From Whitmania pigra (Eukaryota; Annelida; Clitellata; Hirudinida; Haemopidae): a stretch of 64,000 bases of DNA. The position numbers and the translations under genes are program-made. Below the pieces are notes generated by a model. It was not told the origin of the DNA and ran no database searches. It saw nothing but the letters and a program-made list of their open reading frames with translations. Numbering within the stretch: the first letter of the stretch is position 1; every line of letters begins with the position of its first letter. Below are positions 28,086 to 39,116 of this stretch, one piece after another. Where the stretch lies: NCBI GenBank assembly GCA_021613335.1, contig JAJTWR010000009.1:218671-282670 (forward strand), given 5' to 3'.

Positions 28086-28673
28086 AATTTCTCCAGATCT
28101 TCCAACGAAGTGATTTTCATTGGAACTTCATTCAGGGGTTTAGATTTCTTGATGTACACCATTCCATTGTTTGTCCAAGCATTGTTGATTTTTTTCTGCC
28201 TGACCAATTGCCTGCATTCGAAATATATATGAGCATTCTTTTTTGTCAATTGCTCATTTATGAAAAGTCCAAGGTTAGATCCTCTTAGCTGTTTCTTTGA
28301 CCAGACGATTTGATCTCTCAGACCTTTTGTGGCAAAATTAACCACTATTGATCTGTTCTTTGAAGTTTTGCCTTTAGCTATTCTATAAGTAGTTATATCA
28401 TTTCTGGAGACTTTTATGCCAAGTTTATCTTGACAACATTTAATTATAGCACTGCTTCAGCTCTTCATTTTCCTCCTTCAGCCTTTTCAATTCGGATTTT
28501 ATGTCGTATGTCTTGCTTTTCATGAAATCCTTCATCAAAGGAAGCATTCTTTGAAATACTTCCTCTACTATTTGGGAGATGTTGAGTTGACTGGCTTCAG
28601 TTCCCTCCTCCGGCTTCAATTTTTTGGGTGGCATCTTCTTTGCTTCAATTTTGTTAAGAAACTCAAGTAACAA
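28082..28673 (-). pseudogene. LINE ORF1-like fragment
   Basis: Frame 28673-28440 has a Lys/Glu-rich coiled coil (LKRLKEENEELKQC). Frame 28345-28082 has NFATKGLRDQIVWSKKQLRG followed by LGLFINEQLT and NNAWTNNGMVYIK, a layout seen in ORF1 proteins of Jockey/CR1-type LINEs. The two parts are in different frames, so it is probably broken. Confidence 0.7.
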
Positions 28674-28809
28674 TGGTATTCAAAAAGAAATAGTTTAATT
28701 AAGACGATCTGAACAATTAAAATTTATTATAAATCAGAAGAGTAATGAACGACGGGTTTGTTGTTGTTATTGATATTATTATTTTTTAATTTTATTTTTA
28801 TTCTCTCGG

Positions 28810-29820
28810 CCATACAAACGTTAATAATAATAATATGATGGTCGGACTTGACCTCTCGGCTGCCTTTGATACCATAAACCACCAGATATTGTTGGAGAGA
28901 CTTCAGTCTGACTTTGGAATCAATGGCCTTGCACTCTCCTGGCTACAATCTTACCTTTCCAACAGAACCCAATATGTAAAACTAGGCAATCACTCCTCCC
29001 CTCCAGTTGAATTACTCGCCGGTGTTCCTCAAGGTTCTGTCTTGGGACCTTTGCTTTTCACAACCTATACTTCACCTTTGTCTAACATTATTCTTAACTT
29101 CAACATATCCTTCCATCAATACGCCGATCACACAAGTCTTTGCTCTATTCTTTCCAGCCATAACATCTCAGATCAACTCGAGAATTTGAGAAAGTGCACG
29201 GATGCCATCAATGATTGGCATCTCGTTAACTTTCTCCAACTGAATCCTCAGAAATCTGAAATTATGTTTATTGGCATATCCGTCCTCTACTTTCCATTGA
29301 TATAACTTCCGCCCTTGCACGCTGCCTTGTTCTCTCTCGCTTAGACTATTGTAACTCTCTTCTTTATGGCACATCTGCTTCTTTAATTCAATCCTTGCAA
29401 CGCGTCCAAAACAAGCTCGCCAAGCTCGTCCTCCTCAACTCTAACCTCAATAGCATGGATCGTCTGAAGAAATTGCACTGGCTGTCGATCCATAGTCGTA
29501 TCACTTTCAAAATTGCCCTCATGAAATATCACGCTTTAGCAACATCCACCCCACCTTATCTTCATCATCTACTAGATCGCCGCCAAGCAACCTGTCTTCG
29601 TTCATCGTCAGCCACTCAACTTCACCAACCGGTACATAAATCATCCCTCTCAAACAGAGGCTTCTCGTACGCCTCTCCAGCTGTCTGGAGCACACTTCTT
29701 TCCACCGTCAGAGCCCAGCCATCCCTGGAGCTCTTCAAACGCCAGCTGAAGACCCATCTCTTCAGGACTTCATGGGATAGCGAAGACACAAGGCGCCTCT
29801 GACGCTACACACATGGCGCT
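28810..29820 (+). mobile_element. CR1-like LINE, 5'-truncated, with RT and 3' tail
   Basis: RT begins MVGLDLSAAFDTINHQILLE and runs through GVPQGSVLGPLLF to 29305. After a disrupted stretch the C-terminal region continues at 29395-29802 (RVQNKLAKLVLLNSN, KKLHWLSIHSRI, FKRQLKTHLF). It ends with GGCGCCTCTGACGCTAC and ATGGCGCTTTATAAATTAAT, then (TTA)n. Motif C reads YADHTSL instead of the expected YADDTxL, so a catalytic Asp is lost. This copy is dead. Confidence 0.9.
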
Positions 29821-29990
29821 TTATAAATTAATTATTATTATTATTATTATTATTATTAATATTATTAATTTATTCATATGGTGCCTTAAGCGTAGCGTCA
29901 GAGGCGCCTTGGTTCCTTTATGGATGTCCTGAAAGGATAGGTCATCTTGAATTTGAAGAGCGAGCGTCGGCAGTGACCAGGTGATGGGAG
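29821..29990 (-). mobile_element. (TTA)n and a second LINE tail in inverted orientation
   Basis: After about 50 bp of TTA/ATT repeats the reverse complement of the same LINE 3' end appears (AGCGTAGCGTCAGAGGCGCC at 29893-29912), continuing to about 29990 as a minus-strand C-terminal LINE fragment. The two tails face each other across the microsatellite. Confidence 0.85.
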
Positions 29991-31240
29991 GCAGGCTTTT
30001 CCTGACAAAACGCAAAAGGGGTCCGAGATCTCCATGGACATGTGAATTTAAAAGTACTAGCCGTAGTGTAAAATGTCAATCGTACCGAAGAGCATCAACT
30101 ATTAATATTAATGAGAGTTCGAGATGTGGACTTCTTTCTTCCATGGCACCTGTGCGCCCTCCATATCTTGTAACTCTCTTTAGGAGAGCAGTTACGATGT
30201 TCGTTAGACCTGTCCCTGTAACGCTGCAATCTTTCCAAAATCCAAACGATTTTTGGGACATCACCCCTCTCCAGTTGCATACAAATGCGCCAACATTTGG
30301 CATCAATCTCTGAGTTTGCTGGAGCACTTCTCAGCACCCAAGTGGGAACATCTTGAGTGTCATATTTCATGACTTTGTCATTCTCTGTTGTCACTCGTTG
30401 TAGACGTCTGAGTTCAGCAGCCCGGATCTTCATACATCTTATATATTGACTTGAATGAATTCTCGGGACCGAAGCTGAAATCCATCTCCTTCGGTGAATG
30501 ATCTCAAGCCTTAGCCATCTACAGTTTTGTAAAGTCTCTTCGAAGCTGCCGCTTTCCAATCCTGTTTTAATTGTTTTGCCTCTGTTGTTCCAAACTTTCT
30601 AAATTCTCTCATAATCAGAATGTTGTTTCTGAGAACATCAGTCATTAATTCATTCTTTCGACGGCCTGTCTCGGAGAAAATTTGTCAATCTATTCATTCG
30701 AAGACTATGAACCTATTGCCTAAGTTTGAAGAATTCCCAGACTTCCGGATTTAACGGGATCATGGTAAAATGGTTTCGGGACATCTTTTGGAAGATGTAG
30801 CCAATACCTTGTTGCTCCTCTAATCGCGGAGTTCAGAGAACCGATGAATACCTAGTCAAAGGTAAGTTTTTGAACTAGACTTGGTAATAAGTGAACTTTC
30901 AAAATGTAAAGACGTTTCTTTAAGGCTTTATCGGTGCTCTTGAAATTGAATGGGGCAATCACAGATATCCCAGATATTTGTTCGTCTATGAGACATCGAT
31001 TGCTCTGGTATCTTTGGATTGTAATTTGATGTAAGTTATTGGATTGACTATCGAGCGTTTCTCCCTGCGGTGGGTTTCAGTTCTGAGTGTAGCGCATCTG
31101 TTTGGATTGATTCTTAGTCCTGCGCTGCTCATTTCACTCTCTAATTGCTCTTTTCATTCCGATGTCCGTCGTTGACATTAGGACCATATCGTCGGCGAAT
31201 GCAATTACATTGCACTTAGTCGTCTAGCCTCTGCCAGCCG
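29991..31240 (-). pseudogene. Remnant of a second LINE (R2/NeSL-like), minus strand
   Basis: Near 31205-31150 the minus strand reads VIAFADDMVLMSTTD, an RT motif C with the AFADD form typical of R2/NeSL and related LINEs. Further left, frames such as IHSSQYIRCMKIRAAELRRL (about 30500-30440) fit the region after the thumb. Stops and frameshifts are many. The clade is tentative. Confidence 0.6.
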
Positions 31241-31242
31241 TG

Positions 31243-31730
31243 ATTATTATTATTATTATCGTTTATTTACAATCATGGCCTTCTGTCGGAAAACAATGAC
31301 TCCAGATCCCATCAAGGGATCATAGGCAGTCATAACAATACACACGGAAACTCAAAATTAAAACAAAAGTTAACTCAAGCAAGCCAACAATTCTATTGTC
31401 GTGGTCCAATATAAACGAACATAAGATAAATAAAACAACCAAAGCAACTTCACACGCAATCATATACAAAGGGTTATTCAACAAAGTTAGATTAGTCTCA
31501 GTCAAGGACTTTTCTTAAGATGGGTGCTGTCCTGCACAGAGCAATTTTCTGAGTTTCAATAGGCGATAGGTTACCAGGGGTGCAACCCAGGTAATCTTTA
31601 AATTTCTTTGATATTGTTCCAAGTGCACCCATAACCACTGGTATCACCTGAGCCCTCACCCCCACATTCTTAGATAATAAGAACTCAACTCCATGCGAAT
31701 ATCCATAGCGTGGCGCTCCCTCCAAACTAC
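31243..31730 (-). mobile_element. R4/Dong-like LINE, 3'-terminal fragment
   Basis: The minus-strand frame at about 31660-31498 reads VIPVVMGALGTISKKFKDYL and IQ/ETQKIALCRTAPILRKVLD then stop, the same C terminus as the element at 51917-54822. A short 3' UTR follows and ends in (AAT)n at 31243-31260. Only the last part of the protein is left. Confidence 0.8.
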
Positions 31731-31984
31731 TTTACAGCCATCCTTCTCAATAAAAGACAAGTCCTCAACCTTGGTCAATTTTTTAAACTCTACAACGTTT
31801 TCATACTGCGACTCCTCGACTGCTGCGTCTTCAGACTACGATTCTTCGATTGCAACATCTTCGCCTCATCACCCATCTCGTCTTTTCCTTGTAGGCGATT
31901 TCTCAGGAACCTCAATCTCAGTCCTCAAACCTGTGTCTTCCGAAGAGGTTCGCATACTAATTCACTTGTACCCAACAACTTAAT
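31731..31984 (-). other. Unidentified coding-like stretch
   Basis: On the minus strand a frame reads EDAAVEESQYENVVEFKKLT and VEDLSFIEKDGCKVVWRERH, with a few stops. It abuts the R4/Dong-like fragment in another frame. I do not recognise it; it may be part of another decayed element. Confidence 0.35.
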
Positions 31985-32170
31985 TAGCCATCACTCAGCA
32001 ACAGAGGCTTCTCTTATGCCTCCCCTTTTGTCTGGAACGGACTTCCCCCTTCGTCAAAGTCCAACCATCTCTGGAGCTCTTCAAGCGTCACCTGAAGTCA
32101 CACCTCTTCAGGATTTCATTGGGCAGCAAGAGCACAAGGAGTCTCTAACGCTATGCACACAACGCCTTAA
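31985..32170 (+). mobile_element. CR1-like LINE 3' tail, second copy
   Basis: At nucleotide level it matches the 29660-29820 tail: AACAGAGGCTTCTCTTATGC, then CTCTGGAGCTCTTCAAGCG, then GTCTCTAACGCTATGCACAC and a run into (TTA)n. Only the last 190 bp or so of the LINE are present. Confidence 0.85.
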
Positions 32171-32178
32171 AAATTAAC

Positions 32179-32224
<46 letters not shown>

Positions 32225-32225
32225 T
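32171..32225. repeat. (TTA)n between a CR1-like tail and an R4/Dong-like 3' end
   Basis: About 18 ATT triplets. On the left it continues the CR1-like 3' tail; on the right it meets the 3' end of the minus-strand R4/Dong-like element. Confidence 0.95.
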
Positions 32226-33930
32226 CACAGGTCACCACAGCCATAACGGCCGGAAAGTCAACGGCGCCAGGTCTCAACCAGAGTCCAGAGGCAGCCACAA
32301 ACAGAAAAAAAAGAACGGGAGAAAAACACAAAAAAAAGAAAAACAAATTCTATCAATTTCCAGTATCATCCCAAAATTTTTCTTAATATATGGCATGTTC
32401 CGTATCCGTAGGGCAATCTTTTGGATCTCAGGTTGACTTGGTTTTCCAGGCAGCATATCTAACTCTTTCTTTAAATTTTCCCCAGTTGTCCCCAGGGCTC
32501 CCATCACAACCGTATCGTTCGGACTTCCACATTCCACATTCTTGCAATTTCAATTTGTAAGTCTTTATATTTCAGAATTTTTTCATTTATTTTCTTTAGA
32601 ACATTTTCGTCGTCAGGTATGGAGATTTCAATTAGCAGGCAGTGTCTTTTCTTTCTATTTAGGTATATTATATCTGGTCTATTGTCTTTAATTTTTCTAT
32701 CTGTTACAACACCTTGGTCCCACATTATTGTTATTTCGTCAGTTCTCACCACAGGTTCAGGCACATGCAAATAATATTTTTCATTTACATGGAGTTCTGT
32801 ATTTTTGCAAATTTTCCAATGGATGTATGCCGCTACTCTATCATGTCTTTCGGTGTATTCTCTTGGTGCTAGTACTTGGCATCCCGAGATAACGTGACTG
32901 ATGCTTTCTATTGCTTTGTGGCACATCCTGCATGTACTGCTTACGTTTTGTTTCAGGATGTGTTTTTGGTAGTATCTTGTCTTCAACACTTGATCCTGTG
33001 CCGCAATGATTAGGCTCTCCGTTTCCCCTTTCATTTTACCTCTGTTGAGCCATGCAACCGATATTTCTTTACTCAATCCTGACTTTTCCATGTTCCTGAA
33101 AAACTGTCCGTGCAGGGGCTTCCTCTTTATGTCTTCCAACTTTTCCATTTTTATCTTTTTCTTAAATTCATCAGTGATTTTTATATCCGTGCAGTTCCTC
33201 AGTGCATATCTATTTTTAATTTTGTTTGCTTCCTTTGTCACCGAGTATTTGTTTTTGAGGCTGTCATCCATTCTAACTAATTGAATGAGTTTACTGGTAT
33301 CTCTGTCTATGTATTCCGAAAGGCCCAATATTGACTGTTGATAGACCATTGCTACTTCGAGGAGCCCTCTGCCGCCATTCTTTCTTTTAACGTATAACCT
33401 CTGCTCTTTAACCGTTAACATCATACTAGTTTTCCATTTAAGCATTGACTGATGAATGAAACTTCTAGTTACATCATTAATCTTATATATTTCTAAAGTT
33501 TGCTTAATCAACGAATGGGGAATGCTATCAAAAGCTTTTTTATAATCTATCCATGCGATACATAATTCTTTTTTAAATTTCTTTGCATGGTGCACCACCA
33601 TCTGACTTATCAGTAATTGGTCCTTGCATCCTCGACTTTTTTCTTGCACCTTTTTTGTTCTTCTGGAAGAATGTTATTTTTGTCAAGATGGCAGTAAATT
33701 CTCTCTGCTATCAGCGAAGTCAGAATTTTGTACATTGTTGGTAAACAAGTTATAGGTCTGTAATTCTTCGGTTGTGTTGTATCTTGAGTCTTTGGTAACA
33801 GGGAGGTGGTTCCCTCCGCTAACCAGTCGGGCATACTTCCTGGATTTTTCATTATTTCGTTGTACCCGCTCACTAGTCGACCGTGAAGCGACACCAAATA
33901 TTTCAACCAGAAGTTTTGTACCTTATCTAT
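32226..33930 (-). mobile_element. R4/Dong-like LINE, 5'-truncated with internal RT deletion
   Basis: Frames run 33906-33610 (WLAEGTTSLLPKTQDT, NYRPITCLPTMYKILTSLIA), 33649-32504, then 32537-32274. The second frame carries AWIDYKKAFDSIPHSLIKQT, then jumps to RLYVKRKNGGRGLLE, so motifs B and C of the RT (including YMDD) are deleted relative to the copy at 51917. It then keeps a CRMCHK...H...C zinc knuckle and the restriction-like nuclease block NRPDIIYLN ... LLIEISIPDDENV. The 5' truncation at about 33930 lies directly against (TTA)n, and the 3' end meets (TTA)n at 32225. It is not active. Confidence 0.88.
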
Positions 33931-33933
33931 ACC

Positions 33934-33981
<48 letters not shown>

Positions 33982-34015
33982 TATTATTATTATATTATTA
34001 TTATTATTATTATTA

Positions 34016-34113
<98 letters not shown>

Positions 34114-34145
34114 TATCATCATCATCATCATCATCATCATCATTG
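33931..34145. repeat. (TTA)n followed by (ATC)n
   Basis: About 150 bp of TTA repeats pass into about 60 bp of ATC repeats. This is the 5' junction side of the R4/Dong-like element. Confidence 0.97.
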
Positions 34146-35113
34146 TTATTGTTATTGTTATCAACTTTTACCAAACGGAATAGTTTCGTGGAAACCGATT
34201 TTCCACTTTTGAAAATCCAGAAATCAGTTTGGATATTAAGAAATATACGGACACATGTTACAAAGCAAGGATTAATGAATTTCGGTCATACTCACAGTTT
34301 ATCTGTAAGTTCCGCTTTAGGGCAGTGAGTACATGTCAAACAATCGTTTGACAAGACTGATGAAACACTTAGATGTGGCTTCATGGCTGTGACTAAGCCC
34401 CGTCTTTCCCCTAGCCAAAATAACCAATTGTTCTTTTAAATTATTTGATTCTGTATCAATAGAGGAATCGTTGTTACCAGGGGCGGATCCTTTGACGGGG
34501 ATGGCGGAGTTAAGAGACGGGGCACAGATACTAAAATTTTCGTCGAAAGTGGTACATTATTGAAGTGATTGAAGTTTGCTCCCTGTTAGTAAACGCTTTA
34601 CTTAATTTTTAATCAATTCAACTGTTTTGTTTATCATCTTTATTGGTTTAATGTCTGTTGTAAGTAAAGGTTAAGCGATAGATGTTTGGTCCGACTACGG
34701 CTGTAGGCAGCCGAATCGCGAGCTCGTGTAGAAGCTAGCAGTACAAAGAGCGAAGGTCAAGTTGAGATTGTTTATATGTGGTAACTCGCATGACAGTAGG
34801 GATGTGCTGTCATCGTAGCGGCCTTCCTCTGGGTTGACTGATGTAGCTTCGAAGGTGAGGATGACCGAAATATGTTGCTTGAGAAGACTCACCAGATTCG
34901 AAAAGAACTGAGACTGGGATCCACGAGCGTTTAACTTGATGGAAAAACGAAAACTCTTATGACCTTGACGCAGGAGAAGTAAAATCGCCGACCTTGGATC
35001 TCAAAGTTGATGTGCGAAGAGGGTTTTCGAAAGATCTATTGTCAGGGATGATGTAAAATTTGAGTGATTTCAGCTGGTTGACATGTGCGCCGTCGGAGTC
35101 ACCAATGTAGTTT

Positions 35114-36492
35114 GGAGCCGTTCACATATTATATAACGCCGAAGGGGGAGAGGGGGTGTATGCAAATTTGTTATTTTTGTTATGTTGGGGGGAGGGGGTT
35201 TGAGCAGATGTTATATAACACTTTCAAAAAAGCACGAGCAGTTCAAATCTTTTTTGTATATGAATATCATTGAGTTCAATTTAATTTTGAGAAATTCTCG
35301 AAAAACCAGACTATCCATCACAGGAATGGTTGGCAGCTCACGTGAGGGCCAGTCAGTACTTTCTACAGGTCGTAAAATGCAGTAATGAAGAGTGCTATGC
35401 TCCATTCAGATCGGGCTTGAAATCTATCTTGCCGCAGGGCTTTCTGCCAGCTCCACTGTGTGTCGACAATTCCAAAGGTTTGAGTCCAGCAGCTGCAGAT
35501 GATGAACAGTGCAATTATTTGACGCTCTTTCAAAGATTGTCTGTCAGATTGGAACCAGCTGGTTATGGCTGCATGAGCCTATTCAGTATTCCATATGATG
35601 CTTGCTGCCCAACTGTTAAAGATCAGATAACCAGTAGAACTTGCAATGTATGCAAAATGTATTTTCCTTCAGTAGTTATGGTGACCCAGCACAAGAAGGA
35701 AGTGCATCCTCGAGTGAAAGTGAATGACATCCCACGCACAAGGCCAGTGCGTATAGCAGCAATGAGACAACGGGAACTGATGGCTATAATTGCAGAAGGT
35801 ATGACCTTGAAACACTTTAGATTTGTTGTGTGAATTAACACATATTTCAAAAAAATGTGACCTTATAAATGTATAAATGTTGAAATATTGATATGCGGGA
35901 CCTGTGAATTGTTGGATTACGTTGTCATATATTATATTATTATATTACATAATTAGATTATAATACATAAATGTATCTGTTAACTCTTTAACATTTCTAT
36001 CAGTTTAAACTACAGTTTTAATTAAACCATTACTTAAAACGTAAATATTTAAATGGCATGCAGGGTATTAAATGAAAAAATGCAGGTTGTTTTAAAGGGA
36101 TGTCGGAAGATGCAGAATGGATGGATGGAATACATGGATATGACATATCTGGGCTGCAACCATGTCCAGAGGCTACTCTGTCATCTGGATTCCCGACTGT
36201 GGAGGACAGTTGTTTGCCATGGGAGTGAACTGTACAAACCTTAACTTAACTAACGTTGAAAGTATGTGTTGTTTTTATAGAAAAAACGATTTTCAATTTT
36301 ACTAGTACTAATATACCGTGTTTGTCTAAAAGTTATGTTTAGTGAGAACCTACAATATGGGGGGGGGGGGTACACAGGTTTATCTAATATTGAGGGGGGA
36401 GGGTTCCCACAAATGTTACGTAACGTTGTATGAGGGGGGAGGGGAGGGTAAAAAATTGACATTTTTGCGTTATATAATATGTGAACGGCCCC
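35114..36492 (+). mobile_element. DNA transposon with 26-bp inverted ends, unclassified
   Basis: GGAGCCGTTCACATATTATA plus ACGC at 35114 is mirrored by GCGTTATATAATATGTGAAC plus GGCCCC ending at 36492, about 25 of 26 matching. TTT flanks both ends, a possible 3-bp duplication. G-rich blocks sit just inside each end. A protein-coding stretch with a zinc finger lies inside at 35325-35801. I cannot place it in a superfamily. Confidence 0.8.
35325..35801 (+). CDS. Transposon-encoded zinc-finger protein fragment
   Basis: An exon-like frame reads WLAAHVRASQYFLQVVKC, then PFRSGLKSILPQGFLPAPL, LTLFQRLSVRL, PYDACCPTVKDQITSRTC and a C2H2-like finger CNVCKMYFPSVVMVTQHKKE. It is bounded by an AG before GAATGG and by GAAG|GTATGA, so it may be spliced to a later exon near 36080-36240 (SEDAEWMDG in one frame). 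The protein recurs in my memory only as an uncharacterised repeat-associated type; its function is unknown. Confidence 0.55.
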
Positions 36493-36635
36493 TTTTGATC
36501 CCTGCTAGTCGGCGTAGCTTAATTGTTAAACAACGCAACTGTTTTGTTCATCAGTTTAATTGGTTTAATGTATATTGAAAGTAAAGGCTAAGCAATAGAT
36601 GCTTGTTTTATTAACGTCCGTTGCAATGCTGTAGA

Positions 36636-36720
36636 TCAGGGGTCTCAAACTCAAATTGCTCCGCGGGCCAAGTGATGACTTCTAAAGTTCCTCGAGGGCC
36701 GCATAGCCAGAACTTGTTTA
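36636..36720 (+). mobile_element. Left end of a hAT-type element
   Basis: CAGGGGTCTCAAACTCAAAT followed by GCTCCGCGGGCCAAGTGATG and a GAGGGCCGCA segment is typical of hAT termini. No right end was found. Confidence 0.55.
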
Positions 36721-36784
36721 AAATGATAAAAAGTCAATAAACAAGACAACGTAATAAGAACGCTTTACAAACTTTCTAAAATCC

Positions 36785-36965
36785 ATTTATTACAAATGTA
36801 ATGTAGTCAATTTATGTATCGTTTTTGGCTTTTTTTGCAAATCCACCGATAAATGATGTCCACACTTGCTGGTTTGTTAAGAATGGACGTCATGTCGGAT
36901 AGATTCGTATACATTCTGATTTCTCTCCTCAGGGCAGACTGGGCCGGACATTCCATGAGGGAATG
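36785..36965 (-). pseudogene. LINE C-terminal fragment
   Basis: The minus strand reads DESVQHSLMECPAQSALRRE and then YTNLSDMTSILNKPASVDII before a stop. The H...C pattern after a lost first Cys pair fits the zinc-knuckle tail of Jockey/RTE-like LINEs. It is short and isolated. Confidence 0.55.
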
Positions 36966-37592
36966 CTGCACACTTTCGTCTTCGTGAGGGCTTATAGGTG
37001 TTTATTTATTTGATTAAAGTCTGTTGCATAACTAGGATGATTTGGACTTTATAGGTGTTTGGCTTGACCACGACTATATATAGTCGGCCCGGCAGCCGCG
37101 AGCTCGCATAGAAGCTAGTAGAAAAAAGAAAGCGAAGGTAGTGGTATGTAGTAATTTAGTAATGCCCTCAGCATAGCTTGATGATTAGGACAACACCAAA
37201 GACAACAAACAAAAAGACAATACATACTAAATGACAAATAAAGTTCACAATGAGTTACAGATGTTGAGTCACATGAGCTCTGGCCGATTTTTACAAGTCA
37301 GTAAAATGATGTCCAGGGTTTCCTCCCTGATAGCATTCCTTCACTTGCACAGGTAGCTCTCGATGGCTGCTAGTTTTGTGGAGGTGATGCTGTTGTGAGA
37401 GCGAAGGTCAAATTTAAATTGCCTATATATGGTATGTCACGTGACATCAGGGATAATACATAATTTAGAAAATAATAGAAATTTTTTTAAAAATGTAATT
37501 TAATTTAATTTTTTATTTTATAACAGATTTACTCAATTTGTTTTATATTTTCAGGAGGATGGGGAGGGACATGCCTCCTAAATCCGCCCTTG

Positions 37593-39116
37593 GTTGCCAC
37601 AATCCTCATTATCTGAATAAAAAAAAATCGATAACTCATTTTAGTTTGCATTTTCACAAACACTTTAAACACTTTTTAATGGTTTACAAAAAGCTTTTGA
37701 CGCTGTGTATGTGGCGCCATATGAATGACTTGCATGTACATCTAATGCCTATGTATCTTACTATAGAAGCGGCAAGGGATTCTTACGCCTGACCTTAAGT
37801 TACCCCAATTCAGCTTTGGAAAAGCAAACAGAAAAGATTATCAGGCGGTCAAGTTGTGGAGATGCACCCTCAGCTCTTGGTTAATACCAAAATTTCTGAC
37901 TAATAATTCTGCATACCTGGCGACAGCGAGATGTGTATCGTAAACAAAATCTATTTGTGTTGTCCTCTACTTAGTTGTTTCATTAGTTATTGTGACTTAT
38001 TTTGAAGTTTATAAAGTAAGGAAGCATCTAAATCAACAAAATTCTTTTTTTCATTAAGTAGAAAATGTGGGAGAGAAATTTTGGCTACAAATGGTTTGGC
38101 ACATCGCTATATGTTGCCTTGCGCTCGTAGTGTTTTGTTTTGATCAGCGAATATTTCATCGTTTGTGTGCAGCTATAAGTTATTTTTCGGATAATGGACT
38201 GAAAGAATGGATATATATTGAATTGATTTAAAACAATAAGTAGGATTTTGCTAAAAGAGTGTCTTCTTGCTGAAGTTTCCTTAGAGGCTCTTATTTTGTT
38301 AAAGGAAATTCGAAATTTAAGTATGGCCCAACAAACAGCGGATTGTGAAGAAAAACATTCCAACAATGTTCCTAAAAACAGCCATGATGAGAGAGTTTGT
38401 CAATAATTTTATATTGCAATTAAGGCTTGCGTATGTGTATGTGATGTGAATACACATTATGTGTTATGTTTGCAACCCAGCCAGCAGTGGGAAAGGTGTT
38501 CCAACGTTAATGATTAGTAATTTGGTAATTAATTAATAATTTGGCAATTACTAGTGGCTTTGCATTTGATGTGGATATATAAGGCTTTAAAAAATATTAG
38601 CTAAATACGGAAATCTCAGAGTATTTTCCGTGTCATACAGTGCTCAAATATTGCCTTCCAATCAGGAGTAAACAACAGACAGATTAAATTGAGATTTGCA
38701 TTCAAAACTATTTCATGAAAGCCATTCCGAGTTTGGAAGTATTACCACACTCCATTAAACCAGACTTATGACCCTGACTTATTTCTTTGCTCATACCAAG
38801 CACATACAAAAAAGATACTCCAGTAGTCACAGGCTGAACTTTTTTAGCAACCATGTCATCAATCCCTGGAATTCAATGCTTCCTGAATTAATCATCACAA
38901 TAACTATCAAGCTTTACCCTTCACATCTATCAGGATTTTAGCAATCATCTTGCCATTAAATGATTAATTAATTACTTTTTGTTCCTCATGGACTATTTCA
39001 GATTACTTTATTTTTTTTGTTTATTTTTATTGACTGAGATAAATTTGTGTTGTTGTTGTTGACCATTCAATTAGGAAATAAATAAAACTAATAAAATAAC
39101 TTGGTTGTTACTTCAG
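37593..39116. other. Intergenic; upstream of the Cramped gene
   Basis: No family is recognised in the short frames here. The first exon and promoter of the Cramped gene probably lie in or left of this stretch, but I could not identify the initiating Met. Confidence 0.5.

Larger units (their letters stand above)
27745..28680 (-). mobile_element. 5' part of a CR1/Jockey-like LINE (ORF1 and endonuclease start)
   Basis: Read leftward, this fragment holds an ORF1 with an N-terminal coiled coil and then the start of an apurinic-type endonuclease. The reverse transcriptase that should follow is missing, because the fragment ends near 27745. Confidence 0.8.
34478..37592. mobile_element. Possible composite TIR element, about 3.1 kb
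   Basis: The left edge CAGGGGCGGATCC and the right edge GGGCGGATTT (reverse complement, ending CTTG at 37592) form an imperfect inverted pair. They are flanked by GTTGTTAC (34470-34477) and GTTGCCAC (37593-37600), which match at 6 of 8 positions, as expected for an old hAT-type duplication. It contains other nested repeats. Tentative. Confidence 0.45.

Noticed and set aside
28835..29802. Host gene with a reverse-transcriptase domain
   Set aside because: Catalytic change, internal break, truncation and LINE 3' tail show a dead retrotransposon, not a domesticated gene.
38085..38366. Minus-strand frame of 93 codons
   Set aside because: Low-complexity AT-rich composition and no motif; likely chance.
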